Positions 36,153-45,615 of a DNA stretch of 64,000 nucleotides are shown here, piece after piece. The position numbers were made by a program, and so were the translations under genes. The stretch covers positions 43,159 through 107,158 of the forward strand of contig NZ_FUZT01000016.1 of NCBI RefSeq assembly GCF_900167445.1, given 5' to 3'. The notes beneath the pieces were generated by a model. The model made no database searches, was not told the origin of the DNA, and saw only the letters and a program-made list of their open reading frames with translations. Within the stretch, counting starts at the first letter, position 1. Each line of letters begins with the position of its first letter. This DNA comes from Maledivibacter halophilus (lineage in GTDB: Bacteria > Bacillota > Clostridia > Peptostreptococcales > Caminicellaceae).

Positions 36153-36872
36153 TCAGCTTATCCTATTATCAAATCTAATTAACAATAACTTTAAAAATAT
36201 CAAATGTATTACTAATCCTATTAAAATATGTATCCAATATAATATATCACTATAGTTTCCAATTACTAAAGCCATTACTGGCCAATAAAAGGGAATAAAA
36301 CCTGCTAAAAGCTTCAACTTTGAATCTAAAAAATATCCAGCTATTGGAGCAAGCATAAAAATTCCTAATGCTTTAGATAAAGCAAGGCCTTCTACCTTGT
36401 TTCCCGCAAATACTACTAGATATAAGGCTATTAGCGGTGCTTCAAGAGCTGCTAGTATGGCAATGGGAATTATTGTAATAATATCTACATTAACAAGATC
36501 TACCAGAGGTAATATTAATAATCCATATAAAAAGCTGATAATTGTAGGTAATAGAACTCTATAAACAATATAATCATTCTTAGCTAATGGTGTAATTATC
36601 AATGTTATAATGACATGATCATCTCTTTCATCTAATAACAAAAATCCAGTTAACATTCCTAAAAGCACAGGAGTAAATATTAGCACAAATCCTGAAATAA
36701 GTGGATAATAACCTTCCAAATCTGTATATGGTAATAAATATTGTGTTAATAAAGGAATTAGCCATCTTAGCACCAATGACATAACAAGTGGCCCCAAAAT
36801 TAGAAATAATAACATTGGTTCCCTTATTACATTTTTTAAATCATTATAAGAAAGGGCTATAATTTTCTTCAT
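36153..36872 (-). CDS. ABC transporter permease (first set, second subunit)
   Basis: A 239-residue protein with six or so hydrophobic helices (for example PMLLFLILGPLVMSLVL at the N-terminus). It is preceded one base away by another permease and by the ATPase gene, so the three form an ABC-2-type exporter. The substrate is unknown. The TetR gene upstream could regulate the set. Confidence 0.82.
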   Translation of the reverse strand: MKKIIALSYNDLKNVIREPMLLFLILGPLVMSLVLRWLIPLLTQYLLPYTDLEGYYPLISGFVLIFTPVLLGMLTGFLLLDERDDHVIITLIITPLAKNDYIVYRVLLPTIISFLYGLLILPLVDLVNVDIITIIPIAILAALEAPLIALYLVVFAGNKVEGLALSKALGIFMLAPIAGYFLDSKLKLLAGFIPFYWPVMALVIGNYSDILYWIHILIGLVIHLIFLKLLLIRFDNRIS

Positions 36873-36873
36873 A

Positions 36874-37578
36874 TTATCTATCTCCCTTTTTTAATATTAT
36901 GAATTTATTGAATGATATAAAGGCTAACTTATAAGCTAAACTAATCCAAATAATAAGATATAATACCCCATATATTATCTGCCAAAGCTTTACTCCTCCA
37001 AAAGCTCCTTTTATTAACAATAGGGAGGCTTGTGTAGGGAATATATAAAATGCCAAACTTTTGAAAACTCCAAAATAATCTACCAAAGGCAAAGATAATA
37101 TTGTAATATAAATAATAGAATATAATATATATTCATTAATAGTGGGAAATTTTGCAACAGCAATAAACCCTATTAATATAAAAAGAAAGGATGTTAATGT
37201 CACTCCTAATATAAATATTAAAAAATTGAACTTTAATCCATATGAAAATATTACAATTATTAAACTAGTAACTATCGATAATAATGTAAGGGAAATCATT
37301 TTAGAATATAGATACTCTTTAATTCTCAAAGGCGTAGATATCAAATACATCAAGGTTCTCTCCCCCTTTTCTAATAGAACAAGCCCACTAATAAAGTAAA
37401 ATCCTAGGACCGATGGATCAGAAAATATTATAAAGGGCAAAATGATTCCCAGTAATTTGTCTGGAAACTGCTTTAGAAGAATAATATAAACTATAGTAAT
37501 GAAAGCATAGACGGCATAGAATCCGTATCTCACCTGTAAAAATATATCTCCGCCAACACTCCTGGTAAGTCTTGTCAT
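36874..37578 (-). CDS. ABC transporter permease (first set, first subunit)
   Basis: A 234-residue membrane protein with about six hydrophobic segments, overlapping the ATPase gene by 4 bp (ATGA). It is not related closely enough to a named family to assign a substrate. It probably pairs with the permease downstream to form a heterodimeric membrane domain. Confidence 0.82.
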   Translation of the reverse strand: MTRLTRSVGGDIFLQVRYGFYAVYAFITIVYIILLKQFPDKLLGIILPFIIFSDPSVLGFYFISGLVLLEKGERTLMYLISTPLRIKEYLYSKMISLTLLSIVTSLIIVIFSYGLKFNFLIFILGVTLTSFLFILIGFIAVAKFPTINEYILYSIIYITILSLPLVDYFGVFKSLAFYIFPTQASLLLIKGAFGGVKLWQIIYGVLYLIIWISLAYKLAFISFNKFIILKKGDR

Positions 37579-38429
37579 GATAATCTCCTTCCCGTAATTT
37601 GTATGAATATCTCATCTAGACTCGCTTCTCCAGTATGAATTGTTTTAATAGGTTTGTTTCGTAAAAGCTCAATGAATCTATCGTTATATCCAATATTTTT
37701 TAAATCAAACTCCTTATAAACGCTGTCATTATTATCATAATACTCTACTCTAAGGTTTCTTTTTCCATACTTGATTTTCAATTCTTTTGGCGAATCAATA
37801 AGTTTTATCTCTCCATCTACAATAAAGGCCACTCTATCGCATAACTCTTCTGCCACATTCATGTTATGGGTGGTTAAAAAAATTGTTTTACCTTCTCTTT
37901 TTTTGTTTAATATTATTTCTTTTATATTCTTAGCATTTACAGGATCTAAGCCTGAAGTAGGTTCATCTAAAAATAATAACTCGGGTTTGTGGATAAAAGC
38001 CCTTGCAAAGCCTAGCCTCATCTTCATCCCCTTGGAATATTGCGATACCTTTAAATTTGCTTTATCTTCCAAACCTACCATTTCCAAAAGTTCCATAGAA
38101 TCTTGAGTTTTACCTTCGTAAAAGGATTTGATGAAATTCAAGTTTTCTAAAGCAGTTAACTTTCTATAAAGGCTAGGAAGTTCAAATGAGATACCTACCC
38201 TCTCATAAAAGTCTTTATTCCAATCCTTTATTTCCTTTCCCCTTACTTTTATATTTCCTTTATAGTCCTTTAATATCCCAATTAAAATTTTTTGAGTAGT
38301 ACTTTTACCTGCTCCGCTAGGACCTAGGAAACCAAAGATTTCACCTTTTTTCACAGAGAAGCTAAGGCCCTTTATTGTTTTTTCCTTTGCATTTATATAG
38401 GTGAATTTTAAATCTTTAACTTCGATCAT
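37575..38429 (-). CDS. ABC transporter ATP-binding protein (first set)
   Basis: A 284-residue ATPase with Walker A GPSGAGKST, signature VSQYSKGMKMRLG, Walker B LLFLDEPTSGLD and an H-loop THNMN. The C-terminal 60 residues form the extension common in ABC-2 exporters. ATG at 38429 after GGAG. The operon runs ATPase, permease, permease. Confidence 0.92.
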   Translation of the reverse strand: MIEVKDLKFTYINAKEKTIKGLSFSVKKGEIFGFLGPSGAGKSTTQKILIGILKDYKGNIKVRGKEIKDWNKDFYERVGISFELPSLYRKLTALENLNFIKSFYEGKTQDSMELLEMVGLEDKANLKVSQYSKGMKMRLGFARAFIHKPELLFLDEPTSGLDPVNAKNIKEIILNKKREGKTIFLTTHNMNVAEELCDRVAFIVDGEIKLIDSPKELKIKYGKRNLRVEYYDNNDSVYKEFDLKNIGYNDRFIELLRNKPIKTIHTGEASLDEIFIQITGRRLS

Positions 38430-38572
38430 ATTAATATCTCCTCTCCAATTATTAAGAATTAATCTTTAGTTCACAAGACTTTTAATTTATATAACACTTT
38501 TTAATAAATATCACTTGTACTTTATTGAACAAAAAATATATTGCTTATAATATTCAGCATTTGTCACTTCCT

Positions 38573-39181
38573 TTATATAGACAAAAAACTCATGCCTCCT
38601 AAGGTGTAGAAAATAATATGATCTATTATTAACCTTTCTTTTTCTTTCCTTGAATAATCAGTTCTTAAAATGTTTAGAAATCCTTCTAAAAAACCTACTG
38701 CCACAACCATGGAAAAATATCTATGGAAATTAACTTCCTTCTCTTTTTGAGCTTCTTTTAAGTGTTCTTCAAAATGTTGTGCTAGAAAACCTTGAATTTC
38801 CTCTTTTATATTTTCGTACTTAGTGCCTTTGCTTCCATCTATCAAAATAATCAGAACTTTTTCATAATCTCTATCTATAATCTTTAAATAATCTGAAATT
38901 ATTTTTTTAACGCCCTCAACATTCATAGCTGATATTTCATTTATAGCATAATGATCTTCATTGTGATTTTTTATAAAATAGACAAAGTTATTATAGACAG
39001 GAGATATAATTTCATTAAACAGTTCTTCTTTGCTTTTAAAGTAATTATAGAAATTCCCGATTGTAGTACCAGCCGCCTTAACAATTTTTCTTAAGGACGC
39101 TTTTTGAAATCCATTTCCATAAAACTCATCTATTGCTTTTTCTAGAATTGCCTCTCTTACTTCTTCTTTTAACACCTGCAT
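38573..39181 (-). CDS. TetR-family transcriptional regulator
   Basis: A 202-residue protein. The N-terminal TetR HTH (residues about 10-55: KIVKAAGTTIGNFYNYFKSKEEL) and a helical ligand-binding domain are present. It lies 143 bp upstream of the ABC operon in the same direction and is likely to control it. ATG at 39181 after AGGTGA. Confidence 0.9.
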   Translation of the reverse strand: MQVLKEEVREAILEKAIDEFYGNGFQKASLRKIVKAAGTTIGNFYNYFKSKEELFNEIISPVYNNFVYFIKNHNEDHYAINEISAMNVEGVKKIISDYLKIIDRDYEKVLIILIDGSKGTKYENIKEEIQGFLAQHFEEHLKEAQKEKEVNFHRYFSMVVAVGFLEGFLNILRTDYSRKEKERLIIDHIIFYTLGGMSFLSI

Positions 39182-39282
39182 TAAAAATCACCTGTTCTTT
39201 TTTAATCATTATATCACTTATATTTATATTTTTCAATATAAATTTCACCATAAATTTCCATATATAATATAGCAGTTTTTAT

Positions 39283-39711
39283 CTATAAAACCTCTACATA
39301 TCCCTTATTAATTAATTTTTCAATATGTTCATTTACATATTTTTCCACGTCGATTTCATACTGTTTTTCTAAAACTAAAATCATAGTTATTGCCGTTTGT
39401 GCAACATCTAAAAGCTCCTTTGTTATTTCTCTGTATGCTTCATCCTCAGACAGCTTTATTCCATCCCTTTCACCATTCATACCTCTAAACTTTCCTATAG
39501 CTCTGCAAAGTTCTCCCTGTTCTTCCGACAGTTTTAAGGCAGTGCTTTCAATTGTTGGTGATATTGAATTAAGATAGGGTAAGGATATGGTTTTTAACTT
39601 AACATCTGAAAATCTATTTTTCCTTTTTTCTTTAAGGTATTCTTTAATTTCTTCAGGTGATACATTAAGCTCTTCAAGTTCTTCAACCAATTCTAAATAT
39701 TCTGCTTTCAT
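39283..39711 (-). CDS. MazG-like nucleotide pyrophosphohydrolase-domain protein
   Basis: A 142-residue protein. Residues about 60-120 carry the EExxE...ExxD pattern of the all-alpha MazG fold (SEEQGEL and KELLDVA), suggesting Mg2+-dependent NTP hydrolysis. The N-terminal 55 residues are a Glu/Lys-rich helix of unknown role. ATG at 39711 after AAGGAGG. Its upstream region has a motif shared with the thioredoxin-like gene at 63 kb. Confidence 0.78.
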   Translation of the reverse strand: MKAEYLELVEELEELNVSPEEIKEYLKEKRKNRFSDVKLKTISLPYLNSISPTIESTALKLSEEQGELCRAIGKFRGMNGERDGIKLSEDEAYREITKELLDVAQTAITMILVLEKQYEIDVEKYVNEHIEKLINKGYVEVL

Positions 39712-39730
39712 TATTGCCTCCTTAAAATAT

Positions 39731-39756
39731 AATATATAATTTAACTCGTTGTGCTA
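39731..39756 (-). promoter_or_regulatory. Shared TAGCACAAC promoter-region motif, copy upstream of the MazG-like gene
   Basis: The minus strand reads TAGCACAACGAGTTAAATTA then TATATT. Closely similar copies lie at 63285-63308 (minus) and 63343-63374 (plus). It ends 20 bp before the start codon. Confidence 0.5.
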
Positions 39757-39888
39757 GTTCTCATATCAAAATCCCTTAAATAAACATTAAGCTTATTTAT
39801 ATCCATATTAACATTATACAATTTATTTAAGGCTAGACAAGTATGAAATGTTAAAACCTAAGTCAAATTCTTTCTTATCAAATATCTC

Positions 39889-41697
39889 TTAAATACCATC
39901 ATCAATACCAACCATCCTCATAAGATATAATGCATTACGGGTTTTGGACGGACCGGGTCTTAATTTGTAGTCAAAATAAATTTCATTGTTCTTGTAATAT
40001 TCCCTGAAGTGATAATTTTTAACTTTTTTCTCACTTTCTTTTTCTAGAGTTTCTAACTCTAAGTCATGGGTAGATACCAATCCCATACCATTATTTTTTA
40101 ATAGTTTCTTTATTAGTATCTTAGCTCCTTTATGGCGATCCTCCGAATTAGTTCCTTTAAAAATTTCATCAAGAAGAAAAAATACCTGAGTATTACTCTC
40201 TGTTTCCTTTACAATCTCTTTAATCCGTAAAAGCTCAGCATAGAAGGATGAAATATTTTTTTCCATATTATCACTTATTCTCATACAAGTATAAATCTTC
40301 ATTATTGAACAGGAAAAAGTTTTGGCACAAACAGGTGCACCGGCATAGGCCAATACAAGATTTATTCCTGCTGTCCTAAGAAGGGTGCTTTTCCCCGACA
40401 TGTTTGAACCGGTGATTAATAAGATTCTAGTTTCATTTTCAAACTTCAAATCATTGCAAACCCTCTTATCATCAATAAGTGGATGACCCATATTGGTAGA
40501 TCTAAAATGTGATGGATTATCTATAATTATAGGTTTTGCCCACTGGGGATTATCATGTCTTATAACCGCAAGACTCCCTAATGCTTCTAGTTCTCCAATG
40601 GTATTAAGCCAAGCCCTTATATGTTCTCCTGATTTTTTTTTCCAGTTTTCTAGCCTAATCATACATCTATAATCCCAAAGAATGACTATATTTACAAATA
40701 TAAAAGCAGCATTATTTCTATTTGTAATACTTTGAGTAATTTTCTCAAGCCTTTCTATTTGATTATAAACCTTTTCATTTTCTTCATTTATAAGAATATT
40801 TTTTAATTCATTTAAATATTTTGACTTGAAATTCTTCTTTTCAAATTGTTTAAGCATATGCCTATAAACTGCTATATTATCTTTATATTTATAAACTGTA
40901 TTTAAAACCTTAGACCTTTCCTTATTTTTAAATTTAAGTATAAGGATTTGAATTCCTAATATAGAAATAGGATAATAATAGGACATATTGTTAGTCATAA
41001 AATATATTAGAATAGTTGATATACTAATTATAGGAAGCATATTAACTATAAACTTCACCCAGGGTCTTAAGTAAAACTCATTTCTTTCATTTACCCATTT
41101 ATAAAGTGACTCCGGGTTATTGGATTTTTCTGATATTGCCATGGCCTCGGCCATGAATCTTTGCCGCCACCACAGTTTTCCTGCAAGCTCATCGATGGCT
41201 TCCTGCCTTTTATATATTTTATCTTTACTGGTGCAGGGCTTTGTAAGATATTGTTTTAAAAACTGCCTCCCCATATAGGTTGCTGTGGTATTTATCCATT
41301 GAAATAAAGATGCTTTTCCAAAGATATCTAGATCATAGGAAAAATTATGATTTTCATTACAAAACTCCCCACCTGTATCACTAAAAGACTTCCACTCTCC
41401 TTTTACCCGCTTCAATGAATTGTCATTTATCTTATATAACGAAGAAATATATTTCTTTATCTCCTTTACTTGATTGTATTTTATAACTAAATAGATAAAT
41501 ATAGCCAAATATACTAAAAATATTGGCAAAAGCAAAGTATTATTTTTTGTAAGGTACAGGAATATTGTATTTCCTAGTCCCGCTAATACAACAAACAATC
41601 TAAGATTACCTATCATATTTAAAGATTTTTTTTGTTTCTCAAGTAGTCCTTTGTAATAATCTCTTCGTTTTTCATATATTTTATAGGGAGTTTTCAA
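39889..41697 (-). CDS. Membrane-associated MutS-like ATPase
   Basis: A 602-residue protein. Two hydrophobic segments occur near residues 30-70 and two more near 215-255; between and after them lies a MutS core-like helical region. The C-terminal MutS ATPase domain has Walker A GSNMSGKST near residue 430, and FFLLDEIFKGTNSEDRH as Walker B/signature. It lacks the mismatch-binding domain, so it is not MutS itself; it belongs to a family of uncharacterised membrane MutS homologues. The start is TTG at 41697 after GGAGG. Its function is unknown. Confidence 0.85.
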   Translation of the reverse strand: MKTPYKIYEKRRDYYKGLLEKQKKSLNMIGNLRLFVVLAGLGNTIFLYLTKNNTLLLPIFLVYLAIFIYLVIKYNQVKEIKKYISSLYKINDNSLKRVKGEWKSFSDTGGEFCNENHNFSYDLDIFGKASLFQWINTTATYMGRQFLKQYLTKPCTSKDKIYKRQEAIDELAGKLWWRQRFMAEAMAISEKSNNPESLYKWVNERNEFYLRPWVKFIVNMLPIISISTILIYFMTNNMSYYYPISILGIQILILKFKNKERSKVLNTVYKYKDNIAVYRHMLKQFEKKNFKSKYLNELKNILINEENEKVYNQIERLEKITQSITNRNNAAFIFVNIVILWDYRCMIRLENWKKKSGEHIRAWLNTIGELEALGSLAVIRHDNPQWAKPIIIDNPSHFRSTNMGHPLIDDKRVCNDLKFENETRILLITGSNMSGKSTLLRTAGINLVLAYAGAPVCAKTFSCSIMKIYTCMRISDNMEKNISSFYAELLRIKEIVKETESNTQVFFLLDEIFKGTNSEDRHKGAKILIKKLLKNNGMGLVSTHDLELETLEKESEKKVKNYHFREYYKNNEIYFDYKLRPGPSKTRNALYLMRMVGIDDGI

Positions 41698-41891
41698 TTT
41701 GTTTCTACCTCCTTCTAGACAAACATATCTTTAACACATTTATCACTCTAGATTATAAGTTACAATATTTAAAACCTTACTCAAAAATAAAGACCCTTAA
41801 GGTTTAATAAATTTAAAATGAAAAATACAGAAAATTCATTATTCTATTTAAAATTTATTTTTAATGCCACTGCTCATATTATTAATGTTTC

Positions 41892-43553
41892 TTAAATTAT
41901 ATTATTCCATTCTAAATTAAAACTCCTTCTCCATAATACTACAGTAACTATTAGGAGTACCAAACAATATCCTAGAGTCCCATATTTTACAGCTTTAAGT
42001 CCTCCATGTATAGCTGCTGAAGCTCCACAAAAACCCATGGATATGATTAAGGGCAAAATCGTGTTTTCTTGTACATAATTGAAGTTCCTGCAAAAGGGAA
42101 GCTCCTTTGAAACCGATCTGAAGATTATTATACACAATAATATCAGATTCAATAATATTACAATTATATCTATAAGTATCTTAAACTTATAGATAAACAG
42201 GAACAAAAGGCTTGGTATTAAGTATACCGGAATAATATACTTCATCATAAAACCCTTTAATGAACCTCTAAATATTGGCCTTGGACTTTCTATAGGTAAA
42301 ACTTTATATATCCATGCACCCTTATAGTTTTCACTGGTACTCAGCATTAATATTAAATTTGACAATAATAAAACTGAAATATAAATAGTTAAATAGGACT
42401 TGCCCTTTGAAATTTCTGTAATGATTTCAGAAAAACTTCTGCTGCCACCGAAGCTTCTAAAAATAACTATAAGAGGTATTACAGCTGCAAAGGCCATATT
42501 AGGATAAATTCTCAATTTCAACTTTCTTTCATTGGAAACCATCCTTTGGGTAAATCTAAAAAAGATATTTTCTATTCTGTCAAAGCATAGGATTTTAGCT
42601 ATTGTCCTAGTAACTCTTTCTTTTATTTCAATAAATCTTCCCTTTTTAATACTATTATTATTCAATTTAGAAAGATTTTTTTCAAAGTATGGAATAACTA
42701 TTTTAAAGTGTATTATAATGGCTATTATTGGAATTACAATGCTTAATAATCCCAGGTAAATATAATGACTGCTGTAATTCTTATTTAAAAAAATCTCAAA
42801 GGGAGCCGCAAACCATGCTGGAGGAATTAGATAAGTCCACCACCTAGGAGTGAATACTATATCATGGGTGAATACATTAAACATCCGTCCTACAAACTGA
42901 TATCCAATAATTAATGTAATAGATAAAATTATTTGAACATAATTTATAATGTCCTTTAGCTTTTCTCCATCAAAAAAGTTTAAAATTAAAGAATACAGTA
43001 GTGAAGTTAAAAAAATTATAAAGCAGGAAATTAATATCATATCTAAAAAGAATATTAAGAAAAACAACACTCCATCTTTCATTGTTCCAACTATAAGTGT
43101 GGGACCAGCAATAACCATTGCAATGATAAATAAATAAATAAAAATATGAATTACTTTAGCAGCATTAATGGTTTTGGAATCTATTGGCTTAGGCATTAAA
43201 ATATTTTTATCCTTGATATCCAATAAAACTGATGAAAAATCAGCTATCATAGTTGTCATAATCATAAATATAATCATACCAAAGGAAAAACTCATCTTTG
43301 GAAATAATGACAATGGTGAAATTACCAACAGCATCACCACAAATCCAACTAATCCATATGATAATAATGATCTTAGAAAGAAATTCCTTTCCTTTCCATC
43401 TTCTTTTTGATTAGTCAGTACAGTTGGAACTCGTCTTTCATCCATGATTAACTTAATCTGTAATATTCTTCTCATTACTTTATAATCTATTCCCCATTTG
43501 TTAAAAGTGAAACTAAACTTATCAAGAAACCTTAAAACTTTAAAATCCTTCAT
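41892..43553 (-). CDS. ABC-2-type exporter membrane protein (second set)
   Basis: A 553-residue protein with about twelve hydrophobic segments, resembling the 'putative ABC exporter' membrane proteins of Bacillus and Clostridia. It follows its ATPase gene by 3 bp and has a GGTGG ribosome site. Substrate unknown. Confidence 0.82.
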   Translation of the reverse strand: MKDFKVLRFLDKFSFTFNKWGIDYKVMRRILQIKLIMDERRVPTVLTNQKEDGKERNFFLRSLLSYGLVGFVVMLLVISPLSLFPKMSFSFGMIIFMIMTTMIADFSSVLLDIKDKNILMPKPIDSKTINAAKVIHIFIYLFIIAMVIAGPTLIVGTMKDGVLFFLIFFLDMILISCFIIFLTSLLYSLILNFFDGEKLKDIINYVQIILSITLIIGYQFVGRMFNVFTHDIVFTPRWWTYLIPPAWFAAPFEIFLNKNYSSHYIYLGLLSIVIPIIAIIIHFKIVIPYFEKNLSKLNNNSIKKGRFIEIKERVTRTIAKILCFDRIENIFFRFTQRMVSNERKLKLRIYPNMAFAAVIPLIVIFRSFGGSRSFSEIITEISKGKSYLTIYISVLLLSNLILMLSTSENYKGAWIYKVLPIESPRPIFRGSLKGFMMKYIIPVYLIPSLLFLFIYKFKILIDIIVILLNLILLCIIIFRSVSKELPFCRNFNYVQENTILPLIISMGFCGASAAIHGGLKAVKYGTLGYCLVLLIVTVVLWRRSFNLEWNNII

Positions 43554-43556
43554 ATA

Positions 43557-44342
43557 TTACACCACCTTTAAGGTGTTAATAAATTCATCGGCTATATCCT
43601 TATGTTTATTAAAGCCTGTAAGTTGATTAAATATTCCTTCAAGGGAACCTTCCTCACTCATTGCCTTTAATTCCTCAAAGGTTCCATCTGCCACAATTTG
43701 GCCTTCATTAAGGAGTAAAATTCTATCACTTATTTTTTCTACAACCTCCATAATATGGGAGGAATAAAATATAGTTTTTCCATTAGCCGCAAGCTGAGCC
43801 AAAACCTCTTTAAATATCATGACACTATTTGCATCAAGACCACTTAAGGGCTCATCTAAAAATAATATATCAGGATCATGGATAAGGCTTGCCACTATTA
43901 ACAGCTTTTGCTTCATACCTTTTGAATATGAAGAAATCCTAGAGTGATAATTTCCCTCTTTTATTCCAAATAAAGAAAGCAGTTTCTTAGCCTTATTATC
44001 TGCTTTCTCAGCCTTTATGCCATAAACTTCCCCTAAAAAAGTAAGGTATTCATGGGCAGTTAGATTTTCATATATTTCAGCAGATTCTGGTACATAACCT
44101 ATTTTCTTTTTATAATATGTCCTATCTTTAGATATATCCCGGCCAAATATATTAATCTCTCCTTCAAATTCATCCAATATACCCAGCATTATTTTAACAG
44201 TTGTGCTTTTACCTGCCCCATTGGGCCCAATATATCCTATAATCTGACCTGGATATATCTGTAGATTAATTCCCTTTAATATTTCCTCTTTCCCTTTTTC
44301 ATATCTCATTCTTAAATCCTTTATTGTTATGACAGGCTCCAT
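43557..44342 (-). CDS. ABC transporter ATP-binding protein (second set)
   Basis: A 261-residue ATPase with Walker A GPNGAGKST, signature ISSYSKGMKQKLL, Walker B DILFLDEPLSGLD and H-loop SSHIME. The start ATG at 44342 follows GGAGGTCG. Its 5' leader contains a terminator-like hairpin (44463-44513) on the transcribed strand. Confidence 0.92.
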   Translation of the reverse strand: MEPVITIKDLRMRYEKGKEEILKGINLQIYPGQIIGYIGPNGAGKSTTVKIMLGILDEFEGEINIFGRDISKDRTYYKKKIGYVPESAEIYENLTAHEYLTFLGEVYGIKAEKADNKAKKLLSLFGIKEGNYHSRISSYSKGMKQKLLIVASLIHDPDILFLDEPLSGLDANSVMIFKEVLAQLAANGKTIFYSSHIMEVVEKISDRILLLNEGQIVADGTFEELKAMSEEGSLEGIFNQLTGFNKHKDIADEFINTLKVV

Positions 44343-44462
44343 TGATTAAATCGACCTCCTGATTCTATAGGTTTAAACCTCTATAATATTATTAATCAGT
44401 GCTATGTTAAATTATACCATAGCAATTGATTCCTTTGAATAATATATTGTTTAAAACAAAAA

Positions 44463-44513
44463 AGAAACTAAACCACCTCACCTCTATTGTATTAATAAGG
44501 TGATTTAGTTTCT
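44463..44513 (-). promoter_or_regulatory. Terminator-like hairpin in the leader of the second ABC operon
   Basis: On the minus strand AGAAACTAAA pairs with TTTAGTTTCT, with an inner TCACCT/AGGTGA stem and a 5-nt bulge, followed by TTTTTTGTTTT. It lies 121 bp upstream of the ATPase start and between divergent genes, so it could be an attenuator or stop antisense transcription. Confidence 0.55.
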
Positions 44514-44619
44514 AAGATTTTTAACAAAAAACCTGGATCAGCAATATTATATATCATAACTCTTTTTTGAAATATTTTAATTTAATGTCCTAATAAATGA
44601 GAGGAGTGATGATTCTAAA

Positions 44620-45615
44620 ATGTATAGTTTAAACTCTATAAACCCATTGGATAGAATTCGGATTAATGAGGGAATTGATAGTTTAAAAACATATTTTAAT
44701 GCATTGGCTAAAAACAATAAAGAGGAGGCTGTAAATTTAATAAATGCTGAAAATTTGTACTTCCCATCTTTATTTGTACTTAGAAATGATATTGATACTC
44801 TTGGATTATTTTATAATCTAAACATAAGGAATAAGGTTTCTATAGAAATTACAGATGAAATACTGGAGGGAAAGAAAAAAGTTTCAGTCAATGAATATAT
44901 ATCATCGGATTTTGCACAAATTGCCTATTCCGTTTTAAAGTGGATATTTGAAACTGGCTTTAGTAATGATGGTTTAAGTAATGAATACGATGAGGTTTTA
45001 GATATTACTGCAATAATCTTAACTAAAATATATAAAGAAAAAACAATATTACCTGATTTGGCAGATATGATTTTCGATAGAAATAGGAAAGGCTTATTTA
45101 ACCATGATTTAGTTTGGGCTTTTTTCGAGTCAAGGGATCCCCACAGCTTAATAATGATTGCTAATCGTCTTTTATCTAGGGATGAAAAGGATGTTGAGCT
45201 GGCAAGTAAGCTTTTAAGCTTTATCCCGGGAATAGAAAAAAACAGCATAATAAGTAAGGAGAAGAAATATACATCCTTTCTTAAATGGCTTGAAGAAAAT
45301 AGTCCTTTTTTATATTTTACCGGCCAGAGCCTTCAACAAGTTAATCGTCCTATAACCTATAAAATAGCCCTGGAAGCAAAATATCTTAACAAAAACGTAT
45401 CGGTGGATACTGGCAAAACATTAAAATCATTGAAAGATGAAGAGTATATGCTCTTAAATGAATTTAATAAACAGGATAATGATACTAAATTGTTGCTTTC
45501 AAATTTCTCCAATATTCTTCATGCTAAAAACAAAAGTATATGGGAGGAATGGATTCAATATCCAATATCAAGGCAAATAGCTATAGCTAAGGCTATGATG
45601 GGAGGACAGCAATGA
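44620..45615 (+). CDS. Hypothetical protein paired with transglutaminase
   Basis: A 331-residue soluble, largely helical protein with no motif I recognise. It contains repeated short helices (residues 100-330) without signal peptide. It overlaps the transglutaminase gene by 4 bp (ATGA), so the two are co-translated. It may be a substrate, scaffold or assembly factor for spore-coat cross-linking; that is an inference from position only. ATG at 44620 follows GAGGAG at a long spacing of 13 nt. Confidence 0.8.
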   Translation: MYSLNSINPLDRIRINEGIDSLKTYFNALAKNNKEEAVNLINAENLYFPSLFVLRNDIDTLGLFYNLNIRNKVSIEITDEILEGKKKVSVNEYISSDFAQIAYSVLKWIFETGFSNDGLSNEYDEVLDITAIILTKIYKEKTILPDLADMIFDRNRKGLFNHDLVWAFFESRDPHSLIMIANRLLSRDEKDVELASKLLSFIPGIEKNSIISKEKKYTSFLKWLEENSPFLYFTGQSLQQVNRPITYKIALEAKYLNKNVSVDTGKTLKSLKDEEYMLLNEFNKQDNDTKLLLSNFSNILHAKNKSIWEEWIQYPISRQIAIAKAMMGGQQ

